64,000 bases of DNA from Ustulina deusta (GCA_023159155.1 JAJNNX010000009.1:62001-126000), one strand, 5' to 3'. Counted from the first letter of the stretch, positions 43,472 through 55,690 are shown. Notes: generated by a model from the letters alone, not told the origin. Numbers and translations are program-made.

Positions 43472-46390
43472 GGTTTTAGTATTAAATTACTTTGTTTTTT
43501 TTTAATAATATCTTTAGTAAAACTATAATAAAGCAATCTTTTATATAAATTTATATATAATAATGCTTATATATATTTATTGCTTTTTAAAGCACAACTT
43601 ATAATCAAAAACTAATACTTAACGTTTTTTTATATAAATTTATATATAAATATGTTTATAACCTATTAATAAACTTAATACTAGCTATATAAAAACTAAT
43701 ATAACTAACTTAGTTAAACTAACTAACCTAGCTAACCTAGCTAATATAGCTAGCTTATAAACAGCTAATTCTTTATATAAATATATTTATAAACAGCTTT
43801 TTATATAAATCTATATATAAGTTTACTTATAGCTATATATTTTCTAAAAAGCTTAGTTTGTTAGCTATATATATTAAATAGCTAATTAAGCCTAGTTTAT
43901 ATAACTAACTAAGCTAATTGCTATATTATTAATTAGCCTTGCTATTTTTGCTGCTTTAGCTATATATATTTATTACTAAATCTTTTGCTAAAATATACCT
44001 ATAAATAACTTATTATATAACTTTATATATAAACTTGTTTATAGCTATACAACTTATAAAGAGCTCTTGGCCCGTTAGTTTAAATGGCTACTTTAGTTAG
44101 CTAAGCTAGCTATATATATTAATTAGTTTGTTTATATATATAATATGCGTTAACTAGTTAATTTAGCTTAGTTTACATTCATTAATCAGTTCGTACGTTC
44201 ATATATATGTTTAAGTAGTCCGTTATATAAATTTGTATATAAATATATTTTTATTTATATATTATATATATAATATACTAATTAGCCTAATTGGCCTATT
44301 GCTTTATTAGCTAGCTATACGTATTGCTAGATTAATTAGTTAGTTAGTTAGTTAGTTCTTTTATTAAAAAGTTGTTCAAGCAGACCTATATACTATTTTA
44401 TATATAAATATGCTTGTATATGTTTTAGTCTAAAAAAAGTTCTTTATTTTAAGCTGCCGATTAGCTAGTTAGCTAGTTAATCGATTAGCTAATTATTTTT
44501 TTGCAAGTCTTTCATTATCTAAATATATCTATAAGCTAAGTCTTATATAAATTATTATATAAACTAGCTTGCAAATATATAACCTTTAAAGAAACTTTTG
44601 TTCTAAGTTTATAATTAGCTTATTGCTAGCTATATATATTAATTAATTAAGTTTATATTTAAATACTATATAAACAAGTTGCTATATAAGTTTATATATA
44701 AACCTGCTTATATTTATATTATTTATAAAAAATTATTGCTTTAAAAAGCCCTTTGTTTAAATCTTTTGTTTAGTTAGCGTTTTATTAGTAATTAGCTAGA
44801 TTTTTTATTATAAATAGCTTTATAAATAAATTTCTATATAATTTTATATATAAATATGTTTGTAGCGCTATAGCTTATAGAAAAGTTTGCTCCAAGCTAT
44901 ATATTTGTTCTAAGTTTTTGTTAACTATATATATACTTTTGTTTTTATTAATTTTTTTATTTAAGCATTTTTAGCATTTTTAGCATTTTAGCATTATTAG
45001 CATTTTTAGAATTTTTGTTATTTTTTTTATTATTTCTAAGTTTATATATTATTAATTAGCTAATTTTTTTATATAAGTCGCTATATAAACAAGTATTTAT
45101 AAAGTTTTATATAAGAGTTAGCTTAAATATATATAGTTTAAAAAAAGCGCTATTTAAGCTTTTGTTTTTAAAGCTTTATTTTAAAAATATTGTTTTTATT
45201 GCAATGTTTAACGCTATATATTGCTTTTTAAGTTATTATTGCATTATTAATTAGCTAAACTATTTATGTTTAGTAGCTTATAAATATATTTATAGCTTAT
45301 AAAAAAATGTTTATTTATAGTTTTAATTAATAAATTACTATGCTATTAATTAGCTAGTCTTTTATTTTAATAGCTATACGTTTAGTTCCTACGTTTTATA
45401 GCTATATAAGCAAATCTTTATATAATTTATATATAAATATATTTTTATACCTATAATTTAAACAAAACTATTATTTATTAACTAATTAACGGACTATTAT
45501 ACTGCTAATTAGTTAATTTAATTATATATATATTAATTAGTTATATATATATTAGCTAGTTTAAGTATTATACGTATATATTATTAATTAGCTAGTTTAG
45601 CTGTTATATATATAATTAATTAGCAACTTAGCTATTATATATATATATAAATACCTATTTATATTAATTTATATATATATATATTTATATTAATTTATTA
45701 TATTTTGTTTGCTATTAATTATTTATTTTTATTATATATATATTAATTAGCAAGTTTATTACGTTTTATATAATTTTTAATTATATTTACTATTAATTAA
45801 TAAGTTTACTATATTTTTTAGTTATATATAAGCAGGCATATATATAATTTTCTATATAAACTTGCTTATATATATATTAATCACTTATATAAAGGCTATT
45901 TAATTAGTTTTATACTATTTATACTCATCCGTTTATTTGTTTGCTATATTAATTAATTAATTAGTTTATATAAAAAATATAACCGTACAAGCAAATTTTT
46001 ATATATTTTATATAAAAATTTGCTTATATTTATATATTTTATATATATTGCTATATATTCTATATATATTGCTATATATATTGCTATATATATAGCACTA
46101 CAAATATAATATAGCACTACTAATTAATTAATATATTATTGCTATACTAATTAATTAGAATTATTATTACTATATTAACTAGTTAATTTATTATATATAA
46201 GCAACTTTTTATATTATTTTATATATAAATTTATTTATAGTATATAAATTATATAGTTAGCTATACTACTAATTAAAACATATATAGCTTTATAAATATA
46301 ATATAGTATTATTAATTAGTTAGTTTATTATTACTGCGCTAATTAGTTAGTTATATTAATATTACTATACTAACTAATTAATTTATTATT
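43472..46390. repeat. Degenerate AT-rich repeat array between the R2 copies
   Basis: About 15 imperfect copies of a core like TATATAA(A/G)TTTATATATAAA followed by (C/T)(A/C)TG(C/T)TTATA occur, for example near 43,543, 43,636, 43,805, 44,016, 44,225, 44,553, 44,692, 44,839 and 45,420, at spacings of roughly 90-210 bp. Between cores are runs of TTAATTAGCTAG-type words, including (TTAG)n near 44,336-44,357. No coding potential. It resembles an irregular satellite more than a single transposon. Confidence 0.55.
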
Positions 46391-46391
46391 G

Positions 46392-46410
46392 TTATGCCGT
46401 AATGGCATAA
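46392..46410. repeat. Short hairpin at the island edge
   Basis: TTATGCC and GGCATAA pair around GTAAT. It lies just inside the border where base composition returns to normal. Confidence 0.5.
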
Positions 46411-46461
46411 TAAGGCTAATATACGCGGAGGCTGCAACACTTGCAGTCCTTTGGTCTTTTG

Positions 46462-46614
46462 CCCGAACCGGCTGATCCTTAGCTATATTTAAGGGGTTTA
46501 AATAGCTATAAAAGCTTTCGAACTTTTTAAAGCAATATTTACTTTATACGTATAGCAATTCATACTAGTTTTTTAGTAGCAAGCGCTCTAGTTTGTTTTT
46601 TGTTATTTTTAGTT
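46462..46614 (+). repeat. Direct repeat R2, copy 2 (153 bp)
   Basis: Second ungapped copy of 43,319-43,471. It forms the immediate left border of gene island 1. Confidence 0.85.
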
Positions 46615-47012
46615 ATTTTTGGTGTCGAGTTGCCCCGTCCTTCACTATACATTAGGCCTGCTAGGATTTCGACAACCTTGATACGGAAGCTTTTAAAAAC
46701 AAGAATAGCTTCGGTAGCAAATCAAAACGTTTCACAGATTACACAGAATAGCTCTACCAGGAATAGAAAATTAGGATTAGGCTCACTAAGTATAGCACTG
46801 ATATTATATATCTACTTGATTTACGGGCTACGAACATCCCTCGCAGTGCAGAGTGGCGAAAGAAAGGATATCTTGCGTAGCGAGTACTTTATAACCTGAT
46901 AAAGCAAAAGTATAGTGATTTAGGGCGTTAGACTAGGCATAGTATAGGGAATAGTAAAACAGTTCTGAGCAGGCACGGCGAGCCATTAAAAACAACGTAT
47001 TTATTTAGGATC
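46615..47012. other. Region downstream of the BTB gene
   Basis: Normal base composition. A 99-codon plus-strand frame (46,600-46,899) begins in repeat R2 and resembles no family, so I treat it as chance. This stretch probably includes the 3' UTR of the minus-strand BTB gene. Confidence 0.4.
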
Positions 47013-47796
47013 TTAGTGCCAGAATGCAACCTTCTGGTTAACATACATAAGGAGATCATAGGTCAGGGTATCCAATCGCTTAAGAACGCCTTGAGTGCTT
47101 TCCTGAACCAGTAAGTCGCGATGTTTGTAGAAAGTTTTGACTACAGCATCCCTTAGTCCTCTGTCAGAGTCAAGAGTAGATGTGTACACTTCTTGCGCTG
47201 CATCTAGGAAATCATCCGGGGCCCAGTGGTTCTGGGTTGCCGCCTCAAACTTTTGTAGCGAGAGGGCCTTAAGACCACTGATGAAATACTTTGCTGCAAG
47301 GGCGTAAATCTTCGCATGGACGACGAGATCTGAATAACAAGGACGCGATGCTATAACATCGTTATCGATATCACGAGTATCCATCTGGTCGATAGCCTCC
47401 TTGTCTTCGATTACGTGTAGCGGAGGCGTATTGTAGTCAAGGTGGTAGAAGTAATAAACCATCATGTCAACGACCTGGGGATCGTCAGCAGGAAGATCGA
47501 TAATTCCCGTGTGCGCCTCCTAACTCAGATGTTTAGCTGAAAGAAACCATCATAGGTGAGTGGGACTCATACCTTCATATCTCCGCGGCAGGCCGCGGCA
47601 AAAAAGTCAGACCGTGGGCATACAATGGCCTTATGTACCTGGTGCTGCTTCCCATGACAAGTGATGACGAGATCTGCGTATTCTCCACGGGCATAAAGCC
47701 TGTCGAAGGTTATATCAGCATCACGAAAAAATATAGATAGGAAAGGGGCAGATACTGTTTGAAGGAAGTCAACAGCTCCTTAGATGGTTCGTCCAT
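47013..47796 (-). CDS. BTB/POZ domain protein (three exons)
   Basis: Exons are 47,756-47,796, 47,573-47,699 and 47,013-47,519, with introns of 56 bp (GTATCT...CGACAG) and 53 bp (GTATGA...GTTAG, branch GCTAAAC). They join in frame into 224 residues. The BTB domain spans about residues 11-85: GEYADLVITCHG, VHKAIVCPRSDFFAAACRGD, then EAHTGIIDLPADDPQVVDMMVYYFYHLDY, the classic fungal layout. The C-terminal half (about 115-224) is helical, with VHAKIYALAAKYFISGLK, as in fungal BTB proteins of this size. BTB domains mediate dimerisation and can recruit Cul3 ubiquitin ligase; the substrate here is unknown. The reading frame stays open upstream to an ATG at 48,105, so a 327-residue form with a basic N-terminal extension is possible. 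Confidence 0.88.
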
Positions 47797-48210
47797 ACCG
47801 AACACGGCCCGAATCGTAGTATCAGCTGGTTGTCGCAGAGGTGCTGTGGTGTCCGGTTTGTCCTGGGATGTGAAAAGCTCGGGAAAGGCGCGGGCTGCTG
47901 CCCAACTGCTCTCGAATATGTCCTCTTTCAATAGAGCTTGTAATGTTTTCACAACATCTGGATTATAACGGAGGGCTCTCGGTTTATATTGTTGCACAAC
48001 GGCCCGGATGGCTTTCTGTTTCCGCAAGCGTGAATTCTTAAAGGCAGAGAATATCCTTTTCCATTCAAGGTACACTCGTTTCTTCTCAAATCTGGTATTC
48101 CACATGCCCTTAAGTAGCGGACTTAAAAAAGCATGTACCGAGCGGAAGACCTTTAAGGGCAATGGCCGGATTGTCGACAGATATAGAGGGCGCGTGGATG
48201 TTACGAACCA

Positions 48211-48249
48211 AGAAGAAGAAGAAGAAGAAGAAGAAGAAGAAAAAGAAGA
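48211..48249. repeat. (GAA)n microsatellite
   Basis: About 13 AGA/GAA units, slightly interrupted, upstream of the BTB gene. It produces a poly-Glu run in one plus-strand frame that I do not regard as coding. Confidence 0.9.
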
Positions 48250-49137
48250 CCTGCCAGCCGGCCTAACGCAGACGCGAGGTGTTCAGCGGAGGGGTATCGG
48301 TGGCTGAAGATAGGCAGGCTCAACGGGGTGCAGCGACAGCGACCTGGTCGGTTACAGTGTGCCGTCAGGTGTAATGTTGCACGGCTTCGTACGGATCTAG
48401 CGGTTAGAAGTCCTGGTCTTCGGCATTTCCTTTAGTTGCTGGGTAGCTGTGACACACGTCGGGTCAGAGGAAGGGCGGCGGCGGCAATTCAGGGTAGCAA
48501 GAGGCGCGAAGACTGGTGGTCTGACAATCGCCTCGCCAGGGGAGCACTGCAACAGGACCACCACCGAGAACAGCGCACTAGCCGCCGGGTTCGATGCATG
48601 TATATGGGGTCGTGGCTAACCCCGCCAAATACAAGCTCAACGATATGTATGGGGTTCCAGACACATGTGACACCTCCAAGCATTGGTCACAAGCCGCCCG
48701 TATACTGTTGTCGCCTGAGGTATGCATTTCTTAGCCCGTAACTGGTCCTCTGTAGGACTGCCGCCACACGCAGCCCATCGTCTTCTACTGCACTTCAGCG
48801 GCGAGGAGACCTTCGATAACGCGTCTAGGGTTTCGGCACAAGGCGCGCAATGTAGCGGAAACCATGCGGGGTAGTTTCTATGCACTTTACACAGTGGGGT
48901 AGGCATTTCAGCTCTAACCTACCTGAATGATCGACCCCTGACCCTCTAAACTACGCTATGGTTGACCACTGTAGCGATTATGTATCCCCTGACCTCAGAG
49001 CTCAAAGGTGGGTCCGGGGCTGCATAGGCTCATGCCATCCTTCTTGGTCAACCTCTAAATAATGCTGCCCTTGTAATACTAAAGTGTAATATGAAATTCG
49101 CAGTACTAGAGCTTCTAAGATCTACACTTGTCTGTTG
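48250..49137. other. Intergenic region
   Basis: Normal G/C. Several overlapping frames of 60-100 codons occur on both strands, none with domain-like sequence, spliceable partners or convincing starts. It probably holds the promoter of the BTB gene and the 3' region of the 678-residue gene. Confidence 0.5.
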
Positions 49138-51174
49138 TCATTCCAAGCCTCTCCATCCTTCCAGCCATACGTGATCTTTTTCAAGCCCAGGAATACCGGC
49201 AATATCCAACGACCTGTCATTCAGAGAGTCTTGAATGCTATGATGAAGCATCGATAGTGTGGCCTTCTTCGATGGCGCAAGCCGGCTAGTGCCTGGTTCT
49301 ATCAGTTTACTCGAAGGTAGTAATTCCAGGTTGTCCTGGATAAGTTCCGTCGGTCTTCCTGTATCCTTTCTAAACCCGCGCTCAACCCGTGCATTTTCAT
49401 CCGTAAAAAGCCATGTCCAATGACTATATTGACGCAAGTAGGGAGTTTCAAATTGTTCTAAAAGCTCCGGTTCAATGTTTTTTCTCGCAATCGGTCCAAA
49501 TGGTTCCCAGGAGAAAAGACGCCATCGGTCGTCTTGCAATCGGAGGATTTGACGGCGTCGAAGGACGTCAGCTCGCGACACTTCACTCCAATTCTTCACC
49601 GTTGTCGATTCTTCTTCATCCCAGAATGACTGAGGGGATCCTGTCCAAGAAGCCACAGTACTGTCTGGTACCGCTAACGAACCGTGAAAGCGGCGTTCTT
49701 CAAGCTGGGTGAGATAGCGCTCTATCCGATCGAGCATGGTAGGATCGCCTAGAAGAAAGATGCCAAGCCACATGAAGGAGATTTTCGGCCGACGGAGCAT
49801 GAAGACCTTTGCTAGTCCGCTCAAATCTCGGGCCTGCAAGAAAGGCTTGATTACCTTGAGAATAGAGCCTAGCCATGGGCTAACAAGATTGCACTGAATC
49901 CCTGGCTGCCAAAATATGCTCCACACCATGGACCCGACAGCTCTGGGATTTAGGCTTAGCGTCATGTAGTAGAGCAAATCGTTATAGTACTGCTCGATAT
50001 CCCGACGCGTACTAACTGTTGGCCGGGAAGTGGTAGGTCTTTCGAGGCTAGCGACCGGTAGTTGCGGCTCGAGATCATTCATGTTGTAGAATGGCAGCGC
50101 CAGTGCCGCTAAAAAACCTGCCGTGCATGGTGCTATTAGCTTCTGTCGAGCGTTGTCCCAGGGCTGCTCAGGTCCTAGCTCGTACAAATCGATGAACTCA
50201 ACAAGGTACTCCATCGCTTCAAAGGAACTTGGAGCCCTGCTATTACGGAACGAAACAACCTGAGCACTATGGATAACAAACAGCGCAGGCCCAGAGCAGA
50301 AAGATGCCCACGGCGGAAAGTCGCTTGCTGTGTCTGTAGTCCAGCCAGGCGTCGGAGCTAACACGGCACAAAGCCATCGAACTAGGCCGGGCGAAGCAGA
50401 AGCGGGGAGTTCGATAATGATTTCCCGAGGTCCGCCGGGGTATCGGTTAATCGTAGGTTGTAAGTGATGCTTAGAGACATGTACTCGTCTGCCTTGGAGT
50501 TCCAGTAGACGAGCCGATAAGATGTAAGACCAACACAACGTCAAAACCGACAATGCCTTAGGAGTGGTCTCGACATCTGTAGGTGACGTTCCGACTGTTT
50601 TGCCGTAGTGGAAAAAATCGGGTTGATGAGATATTCGGCATTGGATGGGCTTCGAGATTCTGAGGCACAAATGCCGTTTGGCGCCGTCGACCTCTTTACT
50701 TGTATGGTCTAAGTGGGAAACACGCCATGTCGGCCGCCCAGCTAATTTTTCCCTAGGGATTCTGGGAGGGAGAGGAGGTACACTATGCAGCATGGTAGAC
50801 GGATCCAAACGGGCGATTGGCCATTCGTTTGGGAGAAGGCGCTCCGCTGCCGAAACAAGAGTTGACCACGTTGCCCAACCTTGCTGCCACGCTGAATTGA
50901 TCTGATTTTGGCTTGGAATTAGGGGGTCGTCGTCCTTGGCTATCAATAATTCCCTTTCCATTTTATCCCAGATGTTCTCCTCCTCTTCGCTTCCGTCGTA
51001 GTCGGTCTCCGCTTCGGTTTCACCAGATGACGAGTCGAGATCAACATCGCATGCTTCTTCGCGTTCCTGTGGGGTAAATGATCCTGTCTCTGTAGAATTC
51101 TGACGCTCGACCAGCTTCCAAAGCTTTTCTGTCTCCCTCTCTTCTGTGTCTGGTATTTCAAAATGGGTCGTCAT
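49138..51174 (-). CDS. Uncharacterised fungal protein, 678 residues, single exon
   Basis: A single uninterrupted frame. I start at ATG 51,174 (MTTHFEIPDTEE) because the longer frame begins only with GTG. The first 75 residues are polar and acidic (EEREACDVDLDSSSGETEAE, DYDGSEEEENIWDKMEREL) and look disordered. The rest is globular and tryptophan-rich, with segments such as LVRWLCAVLAPTPGW, DLYELGPEQPWDNARQKLIA, LLYYMTLSLNPRAVGSMVWS and FMLRRPKISFMWLGIFLLGD; the last is hydrophobic, but no clear transmembrane domain or signal peptide is present. I recognise no characterised domain. Length, lack of introns and good codon structure argue for a real gene. Sequences of this style are common among uncharacterised fungal proteins, but I cannot assign a family or function. 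It ends 1.2 kb from the truncated gene upstream only on coding coordinates; promoter space to that gene is about 170 bp. Confidence 0.85.
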   Translation of the reverse strand: MTTHFEIPDTEERETEKLWKLVERQNSTETGSFTPQEREEACDVDLDSSSGETEAETDYDGSEEEENIWDKMERELLIAKDDDPLIPSQNQINSAWQQGWATWSTLVSAAERLLPNEWPIARLDPSTMLHSVPPLPPRIPREKLAGRPTWRVSHLDHTSKEVDGAKRHLCLRISKPIQCRISHQPDFFHYGKTVGTSPTDVETTPKALSVLTLCWSYILSARLLELQGRRVHVSKHHLQPTINRYPGGPREIIIELPASASPGLVRWLCAVLAPTPGWTTDTASDFPPWASFCSGPALFVIHSAQVVSFRNSRAPSSFEAMEYLVEFIDLYELGPEQPWDNARQKLIAPCTAGFLAALALPFYNMNDLEPQLPVASLERPTTSRPTVSTRRDIEQYYNDLLYYMTLSLNPRAVGSMVWSIFWQPGIQCNLVSPWLGSILKVIKPFLQARDLSGLAKVFMLRRPKISFMWLGIFLLGDPTMLDRIERYLTQLEERRFHGSLAVPDSTVASWTGSPQSFWDEEESTTVKNWSEVSRADVLRRRQILRLQDDRWRLFSWEPFGPIARKNIEPELLEQFETPYLRQYSHWTWLFTDENARVERGFRKDTGRPTELIQDNLELLPSSKLIEPGTSRLAPSKKATLSMLHHSIQDSLNDRSLDIAGIPGLEKDHVWLEGWRGLE

Positions 51175-51345
51175 GATGATTGAAGGCACACCACCTATTG
51201 TGGTGGCAGTTTTATGTTTTCAATTCTCGAGGTGCAGATTCAAGGCGCGATGTTTGGGAAAATAGCAATGGTAAGGTGTGTCGTTTAATTGCATATTCCT
51301 TATGTAAACATTTGCAAGCAGAACAACTGGGTGCTTCTAAATTTC

Positions 51346-51921
51346 CTATTGTAAATATACAATCGATCCGTCTTTCTTTTCAACGTACCAGTACCCTTCT
51401 TGGTCTTGATGTACCTGTCTATGCTTACTCTTCACCGGATCCCATATTGTCCAATCAGTTTCATTTACTTCATCCAGAAGAGGTTCCCATTCTGATGTAC
51501 CACTACCCTGTGATTTTAATTTGCTTGACTTGGTAGACCTGCCCTTGCCCTTAGACTTGCTGTCCGATTTTTTGGCTTTGTACTTGGTGCTCGAGTGGGC
51601 AGCGGCGGTGCCATCGGCGAGACTAACGTGTGCTAGATCACTCGCGAGGTCATCAACGTCATCCTCCCTGTATTCATCTCCGAGTTCGTCCTTCTGTGTA
51701 TGAAGCTGCTCCCAGGGAATTCGATCCACAGCTCGTCGTTTGCCCTTTGCCACAGGGGATACACTAGTAAGGGGATCCGCCGACTCCTCTGAGAAAGTTC
51801 GTTGATGTGTGGTCTTTCCCGCGTGACTGGATCCTGACGGGAAGTCCACGGGAGCAGCCGCCAATGTAGAAAGCTCGGCCACAGGAACGTCCGGTGGTTC
51901 CGAATGCGCTGGCGCTCGACA
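51346..51921 (-). pseudogene. 5'-truncated gene at the edge of an AT-rich block
   Basis: The open frame encodes about 191 residues with no methionine anywhere: the frame enters from the AT-rich block at 51,922 (…APAHSEPPDVPVAELSTLAA) and ends ..YWYVEKKDGSIVYLQ. The middle is low-complexity and basic (KYKAKKSDSKSKGKGRSTKS), preceded by an acidic patch (DELGDEYREDDVDDLASDL). The last 50 residues (EWEPLLDEVNETDWTIWDPV..YWYVEKKDG) look folded and conserved in style. Base composition changes within a few bases at the break. The flank across the block (55,691-55,837) does not continue the frame. I infer loss of the 5' exon(s) by insertion plus deletion; function unknown. A GTG start at 51,882 would be unusual in a fungus. 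Confidence 0.7.
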
Positions 51922-54900
51922 TTTTTAAGTATACTTTTAATTAATAAAAAAGTTAGAAAATAAACTAAAAACTTTTATATAAAAAGATAATAATATATAT
52001 TTTATTAATAAGTATAACTAAAATAATTATATAAAAAGCTAGCAGTATAGATTTTTTAGATTATTAAACAAGCTAAGCGTATAGCAATATTACTTAAAGA
52101 AATAAAATAGCTAAAATTATTATATGAGCAAAAAATGCTTTATATACTAAAAAAAAAAATATTAGTTAATAAAATATATGTTTTAAAAGCAAGCTTATAT
52201 AAAAAGCGAATATTTTGATTTATATAAAATAATTAATAATGTTTTTTTTTATTTAATAAATTTTTTATATATTTTATAAAATATAAAAAATACCTAAAGT
52301 TAAACAAAAGTAATAAAAATATTAAAAAGAAATCTAATAGTTAATTTATTTAGTTTTTAATAAATAATGCCTTTATATATTATTTAACTAGTTTATTTTT
52401 AGTAACTAGTATTATATAAAATACTAAAACAAACTATAAAATATAAGCGTTTCAAACTATTTAATAATAATAAAAAAGCAGCTTAAGGCTTATTTTAAAA
52501 TCTACCTTTATATGAAAATAAGCTAGACGCTAAGCAGCGCATATATTAGGTTTAGCAGCAATAATATAATTATAGCTATAGGTATTATATAAATAAATAA
52601 TTTTTTTAATATAATAATATATTATATTTTAAATAGTCCAACTTTATTTTTATTTTTATTAAAAGATATTAACTGTTTATAAACATACTTTAATAATATA
52701 AAAAATATTATTATATAAAAAAATAACAAAACTATTCTTATTATATATAAATAAAAATATTTATTTTTTAATATAAATTTATATAAAGCTATAATAGTTT
52801 TATTACTATTTTAAATATTTTTATATAAAAAAACTATATAAAATAATTAATTTTAAAAAAAATCTAAAATTTTTATTAATGTTACTAATTATATAACTTA
52901 ATATTTTAATACTTTAAATTCTTAATTAAAAATAACTATAATTTTAATTATAAAATTATAATTAATATTATATAAATAAAAAACAAATAAATTTTTTATA
53001 TAATAAATATTATTATATTATTTTAAATAATAATATTTTTTAAATTAATATTTATATAAAATATTTAAAAAATATTATATAAATACTAAATTAATATATA
53101 TTAAAAATCTTTTAATTATATTATATATAACTTAAATATAAATTTTTTATTTAAAAAGTTTTAGAACTGAACTAAAATTATAAATATTTAGTATTATATA
53201 ATATTTATTAAAATATATTAAACAATTAGCAAAATTAAAAAAATATATAAACTGTTTTATTATATATATAATATTTTAAAAATAAAGCTTAATTATTATA
53301 TAAAAAATAAATTAATTTTATAAATAATAATTAAAGCTTTAAATAATACTACTAAACTAAATAGCTTTGTACTAACTTTTTTATTTTTAAAGCTTACTTT
53401 AAAATTAACTAGGATTTATTTTTTTTGCCTAATATTATATAAAAAGCCGAAATAATTAAAAAAGCTATAAAAATACTACATAAAAAAACAAAAATTAAAA
53501 TTAATTGTACGATTAACTAGCGTAATAGCTTTGCTTTATATAATATATTATTTTTATTTTTATAAAATAAAGTTTTAGTATAAAAAAAAAAGCTAAAATA
53601 AACCGTATAAAATTAAATTATATTACTATATAACTAAAAAAAATATTTTAAATAAACAAAATAAAAAAATAAACAAAATATAGCTTTTTTAACAACTAGT
53701 TATATAAAAAAATAAAAATAATTTCTAAAAGCTATAAAGTTTTTTATAACTTTTATGTAATAAATTAACAAATTGTTTTTTATATTAAAAAAAAATAAAA
53801 CTATATACTAACTATTAAATTATATAAAGATAATATTATTAATATACTTAGAGCTTTATTTAAAAAATTCAATATTATTAAAATTAATAATTTTATTATA
53901 TAAAGTATATTTTAATTTATAAAGTATAACCCGGCTAAATATAATACTACTTATATTTTTAAGTTCTAGCTTATACAAAAAATTTAAAAAAAAAGAACTA
54001 AGCTATATAAAAAGTTATAACTTATCATATAAAGCTATAATAATATTAAAAAAAAATAGTACTTATTTAATTGCTAATAATCTAGCAAATAAACTAAAAA
54101 CTATTATTTATACTAAAACTTTTTTTAATATATAATTTTAATATTTTAAGTAAACTTTAAAATATTATATAAATATATATATAATTAAAAAACAAACTAA
54201 TAAAAAAAACTTTATATAATTACTATCTAAATTAAAATTAACATATTAATAGAACTATATTATAAATTATATAACTATTATATAGACTTATAAAATTAGA
54301 ACTATACTAGGTTAAGATTTATTACTAATACTACTAAAAAAAACTAAATATAATAATTTTTATATATAATTTATATTTACTATTTATTAAAAAACTATTA
54401 TATAAATTTAGTATTATTAGCTTGTAAATAAATAAAATGTTTAGTTTTATAATATTAGGCTTTTTAGCAAAAAAAAAAAGTTAAATTATAGTAAGCTAAG
54501 TTTTATATAAAACTAAAAAGAATTTTCCAGCTAAACTATTTTATAAAATTTAATAATAAATAAATTATATTATGATTTAAAAAAAATATTACTTTAATTT
54601 AAAAAAGGTAAACAAACTAGCTTAACCTAATTAATTTTTATATAACTAATTTTGCTTAGTAATATATTTTATAATAGGTAAAAAGTATATATATTAGTAA
54701 TATTTGCTAGCTAAAAATAATATATAACCGATATATTATAGCTTAAATAATAGATCTTAAACTATGTAATATTAAAAATTTAAACTAAAAATTTTAATAA
54801 TAAATAATTAATAAAAAGTATAGCTTAACTTTTATATTATTAAACCTATATTATATAAAGCTTTTTATTTTTATAAATAGATTATTTGTAAATAATATAA

Positions 54901-55455
54901 ATATAATTTTTTAACTTAGATTTATTATTATATTAGCTATAAAATATTATATATTAAAACTTAAACAAATATAAATAAATAACAAAAAATATATTGGCTA
55001 GCAAGTTATATAAAATAATTAATAGTTTTAATAGTACTATTGCTTTTTATATAATATTTTAAAAAATTATAACTATCCTAAATCTATTTTTAATACTAGC
55101 TATATTATGTTTAAACTTAAAATTATTATATAACTGTTTTATAAAACTTAGTATAATATAAAAAAAATGCTTAATAATTAATATTATATTATTTAAAAAA
55201 TTATATAAAATTTTTTTTTCTAAAATATAATAAATTAATAGAAAAAATAATCCAACTAATATATTTATAAAAAAACGCTAAACTAAGCATTAAAACCTTT
55301 TATATTAATAAATAAATTAACTATATAAATAAAAATATTTATTAATAAAATATAAGAAATTATATATAACTATAGTATTTATAAAAAAAAAATTTAAAAG
55401 TATAAAAATAATATATAATAAATTAATTTAAAAAAAAACAAATATAAATACTACC

Positions 55456-55494
<39 letters not shown>

Positions 55495-55690
55495 ACTAAT
55501 TTACTTCTTTTTTTTTAAATGTAATAATTATACCGAGCGCTATACAAACGCTAAACGTATACTATATAAAGATTACTTTAAAACTTAATAATCTAGCAAT
55601 AGTTATAAAACAAGTAATTATTATATATTATATAAATATTCTTTATATATATAATAATAGCAGTATTATATAACTAAATAAAAACTATAT
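51922..55690. mobile_element. AT-rich RIPped block between the two gene islands
   Basis: 3.8 kb with sharp compositional borders and no surviving ORF. It contains an (ATT)n tract at about 55,460-55,491. Short plus-strand readings such as LIANNLANKLK near 54,062 faintly recall LINE reverse transcriptases, but not enough to assign a class. I found no terminal repeats or target duplication. It is interpreted as one or more inactivated transposons. Confidence 0.55.

Noticed and set aside
44336..44357. TTAG repeats that might be degenerate telomeric sequence
   Set aside because: Fungal telomeres are TTAGGG; no GGG-bearing unit is present, and C/G loss by RIP would turn GGG to A-rich units, not give TTAG.
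46600..46899. 99-codon plus-strand frame beside island 1
   Set aside because: It begins inside repeat R2, starts with a non-ATG codon in a repeat, and has no domain-like sequence.
48008..48906. Several 64-101 codon frames between the BTB gene and the 678-residue gene
   Set aside because: They overlap each other on both strands, include a GAA microsatellite read as poly-Glu, and show no family features.
51922..55690. LINE reverse transcriptase in the AT-rich block
   Set aside because: Only one short stretch (near 54,062) looked suggestive; without neighbouring motifs it is not above chance in such biased DNA.
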